In this document: positions 52,589 to 62,400 of the stretch, in pieces
Layout: each line of letters opens with the position of its first letter
Numbering within the stretch: the stretch's first letter is position 1
Assembly: GCF_900142985.1 (NCBI RefSeq)
Contig: NZ_LT670849.1
Location: forward strand, 6,526,501-6,590,500
DNA: 64,000 bases
Direction: 5' to 3'
From: Bradyrhizobium erythrophlei
Lineage (GTDB): Bacteria; Pseudomonadota; Alphaproteobacteria; Rhizobiales; Xanthobacteraceae
Program-made: the position numbers and the translations under genes
The notes under the pieces: generated by a model
The model's input: only the letters and a program-made list of their open reading frames with translations
Database searches by the model: none
Told to the model about the DNA's origin: nothing

Positions 52589-52981
52589 ATGAACAAATCA
52601 GGAAAATTGGCGGCAGCTATCTGGTGCGCGGCGCTCATGTCCGGTTCGGCGTTCGCCGCCGACGAAGACTTCTTCACTCACATTCACACAGACAAGGCGA
52701 TGGCGAATGTGACGATTTCGCCGGGCATTTCGGGCCCGGTCGACATCTCGATCCAGCTCGAGACCGTGGATGAGACGCCTCTCTCCGCAAAGAGCGTATC
52801 GATCACGCTGTCGAACCCTGACAGTGGAGCAAAGCTGTCGACCGTGGCGGCGTCGCGCTCGGCAGATGATGGCTGGAAGGCAAGGGCCTCGCTCGGGCCC
52901 GGGAAATGGATGCTCGCGCTCAACATCGCACTATCGGACACCGACCATGTCGAGGTGGAGTCGCCGATCCTGGTGAAGTGA
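52589..52981 (+). CDS. YtkA-like periplasmic protein
   Basis: A 130-residue exported protein with signal peptide (MNKSGKLAAAIWCAALMSGSAFA) and one Ig-like domain of the YtkA/FixH/CopC-like type. The mature N-terminus DEDFFTHIHTDKAMANVTI carries an H-x-H pair and a Met, as in the periplasmic domain attached to some CopD/YcnJ copper transporters; ISGPVDISIQLETVD and PGKWMLALNIALSD complete the fold. Likely copper-binding, by inference. Fifth gene of the cluster. Confidence 0.65.
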   Translation: MNKSGKLAAAIWCAALMSGSAFAADEDFFTHIHTDKAMANVTISPGISGPVDISIQLETVDETPLSAKSVSITLSNPDSGAKLSTVAASRSADDGWKARASLGPGKWMLALNIALSDTDHVEVESPILVK

Positions 52982-52997
52982 GTTTGAAGGAAGCGAT

Positions 52998-53300
52998 ATG
53001 ACCAAAGCGGCGCTCCCCGCTGACACGCCGCCTCCAGCGGAAGATCTGGCGCCGTGTGGTTGGCTTGTTGAGCTGAGCTTGGCATTTGCCGGCAATTCAG
53101 GTGAACGCCGATACTTTGCCGTCGGATTGGAGCGCGCGTCCGACGCCGAGGAGGCCGCGCTTCGTTATCCCGGAATAACGCGTAATGATCCGCGGAACGC
53201 AAGGCGACTTCTAACGCCCACTGAATTGGATTATCTGGCTCTGAAGCAAGACACCATCTGCCCCTTTGGTTGCTCGATAAATTCGAGACCTCGTGAATGA
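52998..53300 (+). CDS. Small protein of unknown function in the copper-type cluster
   Basis: A 100-residue protein without a signal peptide. It contains GWLVELSLAFAGNSGERRYF and SDAEEAALRYPGITRNDPRN, and two late cysteines (ICPFGC). GAAGGAAG stands close before the ATG at 52998, and it lies 16 bases after the YtkA-like gene, so it is in the operon. No family recognised. Confidence 0.6.
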   Translation: MTKAALPADTPPPAEDLAPCGWLVELSLAFAGNSGERRYFAVGLERASDAEEAALRYPGITRNDPRNARRLLTPTELDYLALKQDTICPFGCSINSRPRE

Positions 53301-53355
53301 TCTATGTTTTATTCCGGGGAAGTAAGGGCGGGACGGACCAAGCAGGGAGAGTTTT

Positions 53356-53868
53356 ATGAGAACAGCGATTGCGGCAACTTTGTTCACGGCGTTGATGACG
53401 GGCCTTGTTGGCTCACCGGCGCGCGCCGAAGACGTCAAGGGCGGCGATCTCGTTATCTCGCAGGCCTGGAGCCGCGCTACCCCCAACGGCGCCAAGGTCG
53501 GCACGGGCTATCTCACCATCGAGAACAAGGGCACGACCGCCGACAAACTGGTCGGCGTCACCGGCGACGTCTCCTCCAGGATCGAAGTGCACGAGATGTC
53601 GATGAACAATGGCGTCATGAAGATGCGGCCGGTCGACGGTGGCCTCACCATCGAGCCCGGCAAGACGGTCAAGCTCGCGCCGAGCGGCTATCACCTGATG
53701 ATCATGGATCTGAAAAGTCCGCTCAAGCAGGGCGACAAGCTGCCGCTCACGCTTCAGTTCGAGAAGGCCGGCAAGGTCGCCGTGACGCTGGATGTGCAGG
53801 GCGTCGGCGCGCAGGGGCCTGGTGGCGGCGACGGCATGATGAAGATGTCGCCCGGCATGAAGATGTGA
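53356..53868 (+). CDS. pcuC: PCu(A)C periplasmic copper chaperone
   Basis: A 170-residue exported chaperone that carries Cu(I) to cytochrome oxidase assembly. The copper site H79-x10-M90-x22-H113-x-M115 is complete (EVHEMSMNNGVMKM and GYHLMIMDL). A Met-rich tail (GMMKMSPGMKM) follows, often an extra copper-binding arm. Signal peptide MRTAIAATLFTALMTGLVGS. GGGAGAG precedes the ATG at 53356. It ends the cluster. Confidence 0.9.
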   Translation: MRTAIAATLFTALMTGLVGSPARAEDVKGGDLVISQAWSRATPNGAKVGTGYLTIENKGTTADKLVGVTGDVSSRIEVHEMSMNNGVMKMRPVDGGLTIEPGKTVKLAPSGYHLMIMDLKSPLKQGDKLPLTLQFEKAGKVAVTLDVQGVGAQGPGGGDGMMKMSPGMKM

Positions 53869-54168
53869 GGCGCGAGCGGGGCTAACGACCCATCGTCAAA
53901 CGGGTCTCGGCGCTACCGGTGCCGCCGTTATGCAACCGTCGGCGGTCTCCGACTTCCGGGAAATCAACCGGGAAGACGACATTGACGTGGCCTCGCCATC
54001 GATGGTTGCCGTAACAGCCTGCAATCCGGACCCGACTTCGGTAAAATCGCTGATAGTTGGGGCGCTTAGCCGGTTTTTCTAACGCTTCTCTTGTGTTTTG
54101 ACGCCCGATCCGGTTTGACTTGCCCCCAATTCCGGTAGGTCCGGACTGATTCCTCCAGGGTTAGGCCC
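53869..54168. other. Intergenic region before proS
   Basis: 300 bases without a recognisable gene. A 5-bp GACCC/GGGTC hairpin near 53890 could weakly end the copper cluster transcript. TTTGACG at about 54097 is the only -35-like motif seen for proS and has no good partner. Confidence 0.4.
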
Positions 54169-55485
54169 ATGCGACTGTCGCGTTTCTTTCTTCCCATCCT
54201 CAAGGAGAATCCGAAAGAAGCGGAGATCGTGTCGCATCGGCTGATGCTGCGCGCCGGCATGATCCGTCAGGAAGCGGCCGGCATTTATGCGTGGCTCCCG
54301 CTCGGCTTGCGGGTGTTGAAGAAGATCGAACAGATCGTGCGCGAGGAACAGAACCGCGCGGGCGCGCTCGAACTTCTGATGCCGACGCTGCAACTCGCCG
54401 ATCTCTGGCGCGAGAGCGGCCGCTACGACGCCTACGGGCCGGAGATGCTGCGCATCGCCGACCGGCACAAGCGCGAATTGCTCTACGGGCCGACCAACGA
54501 GGAAATGATCACCGAGATCTTTCGCGCCTACATCAAGTCGTACCGAAACCTGCCGCTCAATCTCTATCACATCCAGTGGAAGTTCCGCGACGAGCAACGG
54601 CCGCGTTTCGGCGTGATGCGCGGGCGCGAATTCCTGATGAAGGATGCCTATTCGTTCGACCTCGACGAGGCCGGCGCGCGGCGCGCCTATAACCGGATGT
54701 TCGTGGCTTACCTGCGTACGTTCGCGCGGATGGGATTGAAGGCGATCCCGATGCGCGCCGAGACGGGGCCAATCGGCGGCGATCTCAGCCACGAATTCAT
54801 CGTGCTCGCCGAGACCGGTGAATCTGGTGTCTATTGCGACCGCGATGTGCTCGACCTTCCGGTGCCGGACGAGACGGTCGACTATGAGGGCGATCTCACG
54901 GCGATCATCAAGCAATGGACCTCGGTCTATGCCGCGACCGAAGACGTTCACGACGCCGCCCGCTTCGAGCAAGAGGTGCCGGCGGAGAAGCGGGTGCACA
55001 CGCGCGGCATCGAAGTCGGCCAGATCTTCTATTTCGGCACCAAGTATTCCGAGCCGATGAAGGCGATGGTCGCCGGTCCGGACGGGGCCGAGGTCGCCAT
55101 TCACGGCGGCTCCTACGGTGTCGGTGTGTCGCGGCTGTTGGGCGCGATTATCGAGGCCTGCCACGATGATGCCGGCATCAAATGGCCGGAATCCGTTGCA
55201 CCGTTCAAGGCGGCGATCCTCAATCTTAAGCAGGGCTCCGAAGATACGGACGGCGCCTGCGAACAGCTGTACCGTGAGCTCACCGCCAAGGGCGTCGAGG
55301 TGCTTTACGACGACACCGACCAGCGCGCGGGCGCGAAGTTCGCCTCCGCCGATCTGATCGGGATCCCCTGGCAGATTCTCGTCGGTCCCAAGGGCCTCGC
55401 CGAGGGCAAGTTAGAACTCAAGCGCCGAAGCGACGGCACGCGCGAGAATTTGAGCGCGGCTGAAGTGTTGGCACAGCTCACTTAA
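54169..55485 (+). CDS. proS: Prolyl-tRNA synthetase (alpha-proteobacterial short type)
   Basis: A 438-residue class II synthetase charging tRNA-Pro. Motifs: [18 protein letters not shown] start, [18 protein letters not shown] (motif 1), [20 protein letters not shown] (motif 2) and the C-terminal anticodon domain ([20 protein letters not shown]). The E. coli enzyme has a large editing insert between motifs 2 and 3; it is absent here, as usual in alpha-proteobacteria, which explains the short length. The ATG at 54169 gives the conserved N-terminus. Confidence 0.97.
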   Translation: MRLSRFFLPILKENPKEAEIVSHRLMLRAGMIRQEAAGIYAWLPLGLRVLKKIEQIVREEQNRAGALELLMPTLQLADLWRESGRYDAYGPEMLRIADRHKRELLYGPTNEEMITEIFRAYIKSYRNLPLNLYHIQWKFRDEQRPRFGVMRGREFLMKDAYSFDLDEAGARRAYNRMFVAYLRTFARMGLKAIPMRAETGPIGGDLSHEFIVLAETGESGVYCDRDVLDLPVPDETVDYEGDLTAIIKQWTSVYAATEDVHDAARFEQEVPAEKRVHTRGIEVGQIFYFGTKYSEPMKAMVAGPDGAEVAIHGGSYGVGVSRLLGAIIEACHDDAGIKWPESVAPFKAAILNLKQGSEDTDGACEQLYRELTAKGVEVLYDDTDQRAGAKFASADLIGIPWQILVGPKGLAEGKLELKRRSDGTRENLSAAEVLAQLT

Positions 55486-55558
55486 TTATCCACCGTGGGG
55501 CAAGCGGGGATCGTGGCCGTTATGACCACAATTGGCCCGAATCGTGTGAAAATCGGAC

Positions 55559-56839
55559 ATGGACCAAGCCATGAGCGAGCCCGTTCAAACCCCACCTTTC
55601 GCGCCCTTCGAGTGGCTGCTGTCTGGACGCTATCTGCGGGCGCGCCGCAGGGAAGGATTCATTTCCGTCATCGCCGGCTTTTCGTTCCTCGGCATCATGC
55701 TTGGGGTGGCCACGCTGATCATCGTGATGGCCGTGATGAACGGCTTTCGCAAGGAACTGCTCGACAAGATTCTAGGCCTCAACGGTCACCTTCTGGTGCA
55801 GCCGCTGGAATCGCCGCTGACCGACTGGAAGGACGTCGCCGACCGCATCAACCAGGTGCAGGGCATCCGGCTTGCCGCGCCCGTCGTCGACGGCCAGGCG
55901 CTGGCGTCCTCGCCGTTCAACGCCTCGGGGGTCTTCGTTCGCGGCATTCGTGCCGACGATCTGAACAATCTCACCTCGATCGCCTCGAACATCAAACAAG
56001 GTTCGCTCGAGGGATTTGACGAAGGGCAGGGCGTCGCCATCGGCCGAAGGCTGGCCGACACGCTGTCGCTGCACGCCGGCGATAACGTCACTCTCGTGGC
56101 GCCGCGCGGAGCGGTGACCCCGATGGGTACGACGCCGCGGATCAAGCCCTACAAGATCGTGGCGGTGTTCGAGATCGGCATGTCGGAATACGACGCGAGC
56201 TTCGTGTTCATGCCGCTGCCCGAGGCGCAGGCCTACTTCAATCGCAACAATGACGTGTCGGCGATCGAGGTGTTCACGACCAATCCCGACCGGATCGATG
56301 CCTTCCGCAAGAGCGTGACGGAAGCGGCGGGGCGGCCGGTGTTTCTGGTCGACTGGCGGCAGCGCAACTCGACCTTCTTCAATGCGCTTCAGGTCGAACG
56401 CAACGTGATGTTCTTGATCCTGACCATGATCGTGCTGGTCGCGGCGCTGAACATCATCTCCGGCCTGATCATGCTGGTGAAGGACAAGGGCAGCGATATT
56501 GCGATCCTGCGCACCATGGGCGCCTCGCAAGGCGCGATCATGCGGATATTCCTGATTACGGGGGCGGCGATCGGCGTGGTCGGCACCCTCACCGGATTGT
56601 TCGTCGGCATCCTGATCTGCCTGAACATCGAATCGATCCGGCAGTTTCTGTCCTGGCTCACCAACACCGATTTGTTTCCGCGCGAGCTCTACTTCCTGTC
56701 CAAACTGCCGGCCGAGATCGACTTCGGCGAAACCAGCGCGGTCGTGATCATGGCGCTGACCTTGTCTTTCCTGGCCACCCTCTATCCGTCCTGGCGTGCC
56801 GCGCGCCTCGATCCCGTCGAAGCGCTGCGGTACGAGTGA
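55559..56839 (+). CDS. lolC: Lipoprotein-releasing ABC transporter permease
   Basis: A 426-residue MacB/FtsX-type permease of the LolCDE system that extracts lipoproteins from the inner membrane. One helix near the N-terminus ([20 protein letters not shown]), a large periplasmic domain (about 50-270), then three helices ([60 protein letters not shown]) ending [11 protein letters not shown]. Alpha-proteobacteria often have one permease gene (LolC/E or LolF). An ATG at 55571 is an alternative start. It precedes lolD by eight bases. Confidence 0.9.
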   Translation: MDQAMSEPVQTPPFAPFEWLLSGRYLRARRREGFISVIAGFSFLGIMLGVATLIIVMAVMNGFRKELLDKILGLNGHLLVQPLESPLTDWKDVADRINQVQGIRLAAPVVDGQALASSPFNASGVFVRGIRADDLNNLTSIASNIKQGSLEGFDEGQGVAIGRRLADTLSLHAGDNVTLVAPRGAVTPMGTTPRIKPYKIVAVFEIGMSEYDASFVFMPLPEAQAYFNRNNDVSAIEVFTTNPDRIDAFRKSVTEAAGRPVFLVDWRQRNSTFFNALQVERNVMFLILTMIVLVAALNIISGLIMLVKDKGSDIAILRTMGASQGAIMRIFLITGAAIGVVGTLTGLFVGILICLNIESIRQFLSWLTNTDLFPRELYFLSKLPAEIDFGETSAVVIMALTLSFLATLYPSWRAARLDPVEALRYE

Positions 56840-56847
56840 GGGAACAG

Positions 56848-57546
56848 ATGAGCGAGGGGGCGGAGGAGGTACCAGTCGTCTATCTCCACGAGATCAAGCG
56901 ACAGTACATGCAGGGCGAAACGCCCCTGACCATCCTCAACGGCGCCAAGCTGGCGCTGTGGGCCGGACAATCGGTTGCATTGGTGGCGCCGTCCGGCACC
57001 GGCAAATCGACCTTGCTGCATATTGCGGGGCTGCTCGAAAGCCCCGATGAGGGCGAGGTCTATGTCGGGGGCACGCCGACGTCTGGCCTGTCGGACGTCG
57101 ACCGGACCCAGATCCGCCGCACCGAAATCGGCTTCGTCTACCAGTCGCACCGCTTGCTGCCGGAGTTTTCGGCGCTGGAAAACGTGATGCTGCCGCAAAT
57201 GATCCGCGGCTTGAAGCGGGGCGAGACCGTCAAACGGGCCACGGAAATCCTCAGCTATCTCGGGCTCAGCGACCGGATCAAACACAGGCCCGCGGAGCTC
57301 TCCGGCGGTGAGCAGCAGCGGGTGGCGCTCGCGCGTGCGGTGGCCAATGCGCCACGAGCGCTGCTTGCCGACGAGCCCACCGGCAATCTCGATCCGAACA
57401 CGGCCGACCACGTGTTTCAGGCGCTCATGCAATTGGTGAAGGCCACGCGGGTCGCGATGCTGATTGCCACGCACAATATGGACCTGGCGGGCCGCATGGA
57501 CCGGCGCGTATCGCTGGTTAACGGCGAGGTGGTCGAACTCGACTAA
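56848..57546 (+). CDS. lolD: Lipoprotein-releasing ABC transporter ATP-binding protein
   Basis: A 232-residue ABC ATPase powering lipoprotein release. Walker [11 protein letters not shown]-loop [21 protein letters not shown], signature [14 protein letters not shown], Walker [13 protein letters not shown] and the switch His in IATHNMD. The ATG at 56848 follows AGGGA closely; an in-frame GTG at 56836 overlapping the lolC stop is the alternative. Confidence 0.95.
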   Translation: MSEGAEEVPVVYLHEIKRQYMQGETPLTILNGAKLALWAGQSVALVAPSGTGKSTLLHIAGLLESPDEGEVYVGGTPTSGLSDVDRTQIRRTEIGFVYQSHRLLPEFSALENVMLPQMIRGLKRGETVKRATEILSYLGLSDRIKHRPAELSGGEQQRVALARAVANAPRALLADEPTGNLDPNTADHVFQALMQLVKATRVAMLIATHNMDLAGRMDRRVSLVNGEVVELD

Positions 57547-57669
57547 TGGCGGTCGATTCCGCGGAACGTTCTGCTTTCACGGGCATTTTTCGAAATATGA
57601 ATGTTGTGCGAAGAAAATGTGATGCGGTTCGGGCTGGAAAGCTGCGCAGCGTCGCGGCATAACGTCGGC

Positions 57670-57873
57670 ATGAAGAAATCCGATCTGATTTGTCCTACCT
57701 GCAACGCGGGTTATCGCCGCATCGAGCTGACGTCACGGCCGGGCACGAAGGGCGAATATCGTTGCATGTTCTGTGACGAGGTTCTCGAGAAGTTTGACGG
57801 TTCTACCGATGTCGCGATCCGCCTCACGGTGCAGCCGGAGAGGACTTTCGAAGCCGACGTGGGATCATCCTGA
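57670..57873 (+). CDS. Small zinc-ribbon protein
   Basis: A 67-residue protein with two C-x2-C knuckles (DLICPTCNAGYRR and YRCMFCDEVLEKF), a zinc ribbon. Function unknown; could bind nucleic acid or protein. The ATG at 57670 starts MKKSDLICPTC; the open frame upstream to 57601 is less likely. Single gene between lolD and the porin. Confidence 0.65.
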   Translation: MKKSDLICPTCNAGYRRIELTSRPGTKGEYRCMFCDEVLEKFDGSTDVAIRLTVQPERTFEADVGSS

Positions 57874-58193
57874 TCTTCTCCGAATCATAGTCGATTGAAC
57901 CGGTCGCCTCCGCGCAACAGGCGTGCTTGCTCTCGCCATTCGATTCAATTTCGAAATATTTCGCATGCACAGATCGGTCATCGATCATTCTGTTCCATGG
58001 AACAGATGAACGAGGGAACTTTTTTGTATCCGTATGTTTCAAGAAACCCTTATTCCGCAGGGGTTTCTTAAATTTCTTTAATCTGGCTTTTCCTCGTGAA
58101 TGTTGCGTGCGGGTGACAGCATTCTCCCTCAAAGGTGCTAGGAATTTTCGCGGGGCATCTAGGCAAACGAAGATTCGAAAGCAGGATTCAGAT
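57874..58193. promoter_or_regulatory. Structured upstream region of the Omp25/31-like porin gene
   Basis: 320 bases with three notable elements: palindrome CGAAATATTTCG at 57952-57963, a perfect 18-bp palindrome TCTGTTCCATGGAACAGA at 57989-58006, and a 9-bp hairpin AAGAAACCC/GGGTTTCTT at 58041-58069. The two palindromes are 26 bases apart and look like operators; the hairpin lies about 125 bases before the start codon and may be part of the leader or a small-RNA end. Confidence 0.45.
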
Positions 58194-58970
58194 ATGAACA
58201 GACTTACCCTTCTCGCAGCGGCGGCGATCGCGGTTGGAGCGGCTGCACCAGCCCTCGCTGCCGACCTTCCGGCGCGGGCACCTGCTCCATATACGAAGGC
58301 GCCTGCGATCGTGCAGGCTGCGTATGACTGGAGCGGCTTCTACGTCGGTATCAACGGCGGCTGGGGAACCAGCAGGCTCGACTGGAATGCTGACCCGTTT
58401 GCGAACGCCGGCTTCCCCGCGTTCCCCGGTGGCGATGAAGGCAGGCACAACGCGTCAGGCGGAACGATCGGTGGACAGATCGGCTACCGCTGGCAATTGG
58501 CTTCCTGGGTGTTCGGTGTCGAAGCGCAGGGCAACTGGGCCGACTTCAAGGGCAGCAATCTGAGCCAGCAATTCGCCGGACAGACCAATCAGACCAAGAT
58601 CGACTCGTTCGGCCTGTTCACTGGCCAGATCGGCTACGCCTGGGATCGTGCCTTGGTCTACGTGAAGGGCGGCGCCGCGGTCACCGACAACAAGTACACC
58701 GCGATTGGAACCCTTCCCAGCTTTGGTGTTGCCGCCGGTGTCGACACGGCGAGCGAGACCCGTTGGGGCGCCACGGTCGGCGTCGGCTTTGAATACGCCT
58801 TCGCTCCGAGCTGGTCGGTCGGCTTCGAGTACGACCACCTGTTCATGGGCAACAAGGACGTTATTTCGAACTCCGGCTTCCTGATCGCCGACCACATCAA
58901 GGAAGACGTCGATCTCTTCACCGCCCGCGTGAACTACAAGTTCGGCGGACCGGTCGTCGCTCGTTACTGA
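58194..58970 (+). CDS. Outer-membrane beta-barrel protein (Omp25/31 type)
   Basis: A 258-residue porin-like protein. Signal peptide MNRLTLLAAAAIAVGAAAPALAADLP with A-L-A/A-D cleavage, then AAYDWSGFYVGINGGWG, the standard opening of the Omp25/Omp31 family, eight amphipathic strands, and the C-terminal VDLFTARVNYKFGGPVVARY. Abundant surface proteins of this family are typical of Hyphomicrobiales. The ATG at 58194 has AGGA seven bases upstream. A strong terminator follows. Confidence 0.92.
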   Translation: MNRLTLLAAAAIAVGAAAPALAADLPARAPAPYTKAPAIVQAAYDWSGFYVGINGGWGTSRLDWNADPFANAGFPAFPGGDEGRHNASGGTIGGQIGYRWQLASWVFGVEAQGNWADFKGSNLSQQFAGQTNQTKIDSFGLFTGQIGYAWDRALVYVKGGAAVTDNKYTAIGTLPSFGVAAGVDTASETRWGATVGVGFEYAFAPSWSVGFEYDHLFMGNKDVISNSGFLIADHIKEDVDLFTARVNYKFGGPVVARY

Positions 58971-58989
58971 GTTCGGCCCCCAGAACTTC

Positions 58990-59017
58990 AAACCCCGGCC
59001 TCACTTGGCCGGGGTTT
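58990..59017 (+). terminator. Rho-independent terminator of the porin gene
   Basis: An 11-bp stem AAACCCCGGCC/GGCCGGGGTTT with loop TCACTT, running into TTTTTG. Confidence 0.93.
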
Positions 59018-59093
59018 TTGTTTGGGCGGTTGCCGGAACCGCCCAGCCATTAACCAACGAGCTTCGTTTTCCTGACCGACCACCGCCCGCCGC

Positions 59094-59134
59094 TTGCGCG
59101 AGAACAAAAACAGAACTATGTTCCCTGTACGTTC
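59094..59134 (+). promoter_or_regulatory. LexA-type SOS promoter with two opposed boxes
   Basis: TTGCGC at 59094-59099 and TATGTT at 59117-59122 form a -35/-10 pair with exactly 17 bases between. The spacer holds GAAC-N7-GAAC (59102-59116), the alpha-proteobacterial LexA box. A second box in the opposite orientation, GTTC-N7-GTTC (59120-59134), overlaps the -10 and the expected start of transcription. The two boxes are mirror images around 59118. Strong, damage-relieved repression is expected. Confidence 0.75.
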
Positions 59135-59152
59135 TTGAACAGGAGGCAAGTC

Positions 59153-59251
59153 ATGTTGCGGGTTTTTGTTGAGGAAGCAGCGGCTTTGGCGTCGATCGGG
59201 CTGTTCGTCGGGATGATCGCGATCTGGGCCCAGTTGATCCCCCAATTCTGA
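59153..59251 (+). CDS. 32-residue membrane micropeptide, predicted SOS-induced
   Basis: A 32-residue open frame with AGGAGG six bases before the ATG. After the acidic N-terminus MLRVFVEEAA comes one hydrophobic helix (LASIGLFVGMIAIWAQLIP) ending QF-stop, so it should span the inner membrane once. It begins about 25 bases after the predicted transcription start of the LexA-type promoter. No family recognised. In size, topology and control it recalls SidA of Caulobacter, a 29-residue SOS-induced division inhibitor; sequence similarity is not claimed. It lies 182 bases before dnaE. Confidence 0.65.
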   Translation: MLRVFVEEAAALASIGLFVGMIAIWAQLIPQF

Positions 59252-59433
59252 GGTTTTCAGGCGGTCCCGGCATCACGGGCGTGCCCGAGTTGTCGGCTCT
59301 TTTGCCCGTCCCTGGGGAAAAGCCTGACGGCGGCTGGCGAGGGGTGAGAGCTGCGTGGACAGAGGTTTTCGGAAGCCTCACCATGGGGGTAGCGAGTCGT
59401 TTGATGCGGCTCTTTTCCCTCCATATCCGGTGA

Positions 59434-62400
59434 ATGGCCGATAACGACATGTCAAAGCCCGTGGCGCCGTCTTCCAGTCCCGGATTCGTCCATCTCCACG
59501 TCCATTCGGCCTATTCGCTGCTGAAGGGGTCGATCAAGATCGCAAGGCTTGGCGAATTGGCGAAGGCCGATCGCCAGCCGGCCCTGGCGCTGACCGACAC
59601 CGACAACATGTTCGGGGCGCTGGAATTCTCCGACAAGATGGCGGGCTACGGCATCCAGCCGATCGTGGGATGCGAACTCGCGGTCGATTTTGGCGATCAG
59701 GATCCGAACGCCCGCAACGCAATGGCCGCGACACCGTCGCGAATCGTTCTGCTGGCGGCGCGCGAACGCGGCTATCGCAGCCTGATGCATCTCAATTCCC
59801 GTGCGTTCCTGGAAACGCCGGTCCACCAGACGCCGCATATCAAGCTCGACTGGCTGACAGACCACGCCGAAGACCTGATCGTGCTAACGGGTGGCCCGGA
59901 CGGACCGATCTCGCTCGCGCTGACCGCCGATCAATCGGCGCTGGCGACGTCGCGCTGCGAACGGTTGGCAAATCTTTTCGGCGATCGCCTCTACGTCGAG
60001 TTGCAACGCCACAGCATCGACAAGGAGCGGCGCGTCGAATCGGGGTTGATCGATCTCGCTTACGCCAGGGGCTTGCCGCTCGTGGCAACCAACGAGCCGT
60101 ACTTTGCGACGTCGGACGATTACGAGGCGCACGACGCGCTTCTCTGTATCGCCGGCGGCCGGTTGATTGCCGAGACCGAGCGCGAGCAGTTGACGCCGGA
60201 TCATCGCTTCAAGACCCGCGCCGAGATGGCGGTGCTCTTCGCCGATATTCCGGAAGCGCTGAGTTCGACGGTCGAGATCGCCGAGCGCTGCGCATTTCGT
60301 CCGAAGACGCGCAAGCCGATCCTGCCGCGCTTCACGGTTGGCGCCGGCACCAATGCCGAAGATGCAGCCAAGGAGGAGGCGGCCGAGCTGCGCCGTCAGG
60401 CCGAGGAAGGCTTGAATCGCCGGCTTGCCGTGCATGGATTGTCGCAAGGTCGCACTGAGCAGGATTACCATGCGCGGCTTGCCTTCGAACTCGATGTCAT
60501 CAGCCGCATGAACTATGCCGGCTACTTTCTGATCGTTGCCGACTTCATCAAGTGGGCCAAGTCGCATGGCATTCCCGTCGGACCGGGGCGCGGTTCGGGC
60601 GCCGGATCGCTGGTGGCTTACGCGCTCACCATTACCGATCTCGATCCGATCCGCTTCGATCTCCTGTTCGAGCGCTTCCTCAACCCGGAACGCGTGTCGA
60701 TGCCCGACTTCGACATCGACTTCTGCCAGGATCGCCGCGGCGAGGTGATCAGCTACGTTCAGCAGCGCTACGGCCGTGATCAGGTGGCCCAGATCATCAC
60801 CTTCGGAACGCTTCAGGCGCGCGGCGTGCTGCGTGACGTCGGCCGCGTGCTGCAAATGCCCTATGGGCAGGTCGACAAGCTGACCAAGCTGGTCCCGCAA
60901 AATCCGGCGGCGCCGGTGACGCTGGCCGCCGCGATCGAAAGCGAACCCAAACTTCAGGCTTTCCGCGATGAGGATCCGGTGGTGGCGCGGGCGTTCGACA
61001 TCGCGCAGCGCCTGGAGGGTTTGACGCGGCATGCGTCCACCCACGCCGCCGGCATCGTGATCGGTGATCGTCCGTTGAGCGAAATCGTGCCGCTCTACCG
61101 CGATCCGAAATCCGACATGCCGGTGACCCAGTTCAACATGAAATGGGTCGAGCCCGCGGGCCTCGTCAAATTCGACTTCCTCGGGCTGAAGACGCTCACC
61201 GTGCTCGATGTCGCGGTGAAGCTGCTCAAGCAGCGGGGCGTGGAGGTGGATCTGGCGACGCTGCCGCTCGATGACGCCGCCAGTTACCAGATGCTGGCGC
61301 GCGGCGACGTGGTCGGCGTGTTCCAGGTGGAAAGTCAGGGCATGCGGCGGGCGCTGGTCGACATGCGACCTGACCGCTTCGAGGACATCATTGCGCTCGT
61401 GGCGCTCTATCGCCCGGGTCCGATGGCGAACATCCCGACCTATTGCGCGCGCAAGCACGGCGACGAGGAGCCGGAATATCTGCATCCGATCCTCGAGCCG
61501 ATCCTGAAAGAAACATTCGGCGTCATCATCTACCAGGAACAGGTGATGCAGATCGCGCAGGTAATGGCCGGCTATTCGCTCGGCGACGCCGACCTGCTGC
61601 GGCGTGCGATGGGCAAGAAGATCCGCGCGGAGATGGAGAAACAGCGCGCCATCTTCGTCGCCGGCGCCGTCAAGAACAACGTGCCGAAAGGGCAGGCGGA
61701 CACCATTTTCGAATTGCTGGCCAAGTTCGCCGACTACGGCTTCAACAAGAGCCACGCCGCGGCCTACGCGCTGGTGTCCTATCATACCGCCTACATGAAG
61801 GCGCATTACCCGGTCGAATTCCTGGCCGCGTCGATGACGCTGGAATTGAACAACACCGACAAGCTCTCGGAATTTCGCGCCGAGGCGGTGCGGCTGGGCA
61901 TCAAGGTCGAAGCGCCCAACATCAACCGCTCCGGCACGGTGTTCGAGGTTGGCGATGGCACGATCTATTATGCGCTCGCTGCGCTCAAGGGCGTCGGTCA
62001 GCAGGCCGTCGAATTGATCATCGATACGCGCCGCGGCGGGCAATTCACTTCTCTGGCTGATTTCGCCTCGCGCGCAAATCCGCGCGCGATCAACAAGCGG
62101 ATCGTCGAAAGTCTCGCGGCTGCCGGCGCGTTCGATTCGCTCGAGCCGAACCGGGCGCGCGTCTTTGCCGGCGCGGACGTGATCCTCGCCGCCTGCCAGC
62201 GCAGCCACGAGGCCGCGACGTCGGGCCAGAACGACATGTTCGGCGGCGCGGCGGATGCCCCGACCATCATGCTGCCGCAGGTCGAGCCCTGGTTGCCGGC
62301 CGAGCGGCTGCGGCGCGAATATGACGCGATCGGCTTCTTCCTGTCGGGCCATCCGCTCGACGACTACACGACCGTGCTCAAGCGGCTGCGCGTGCAGTCC

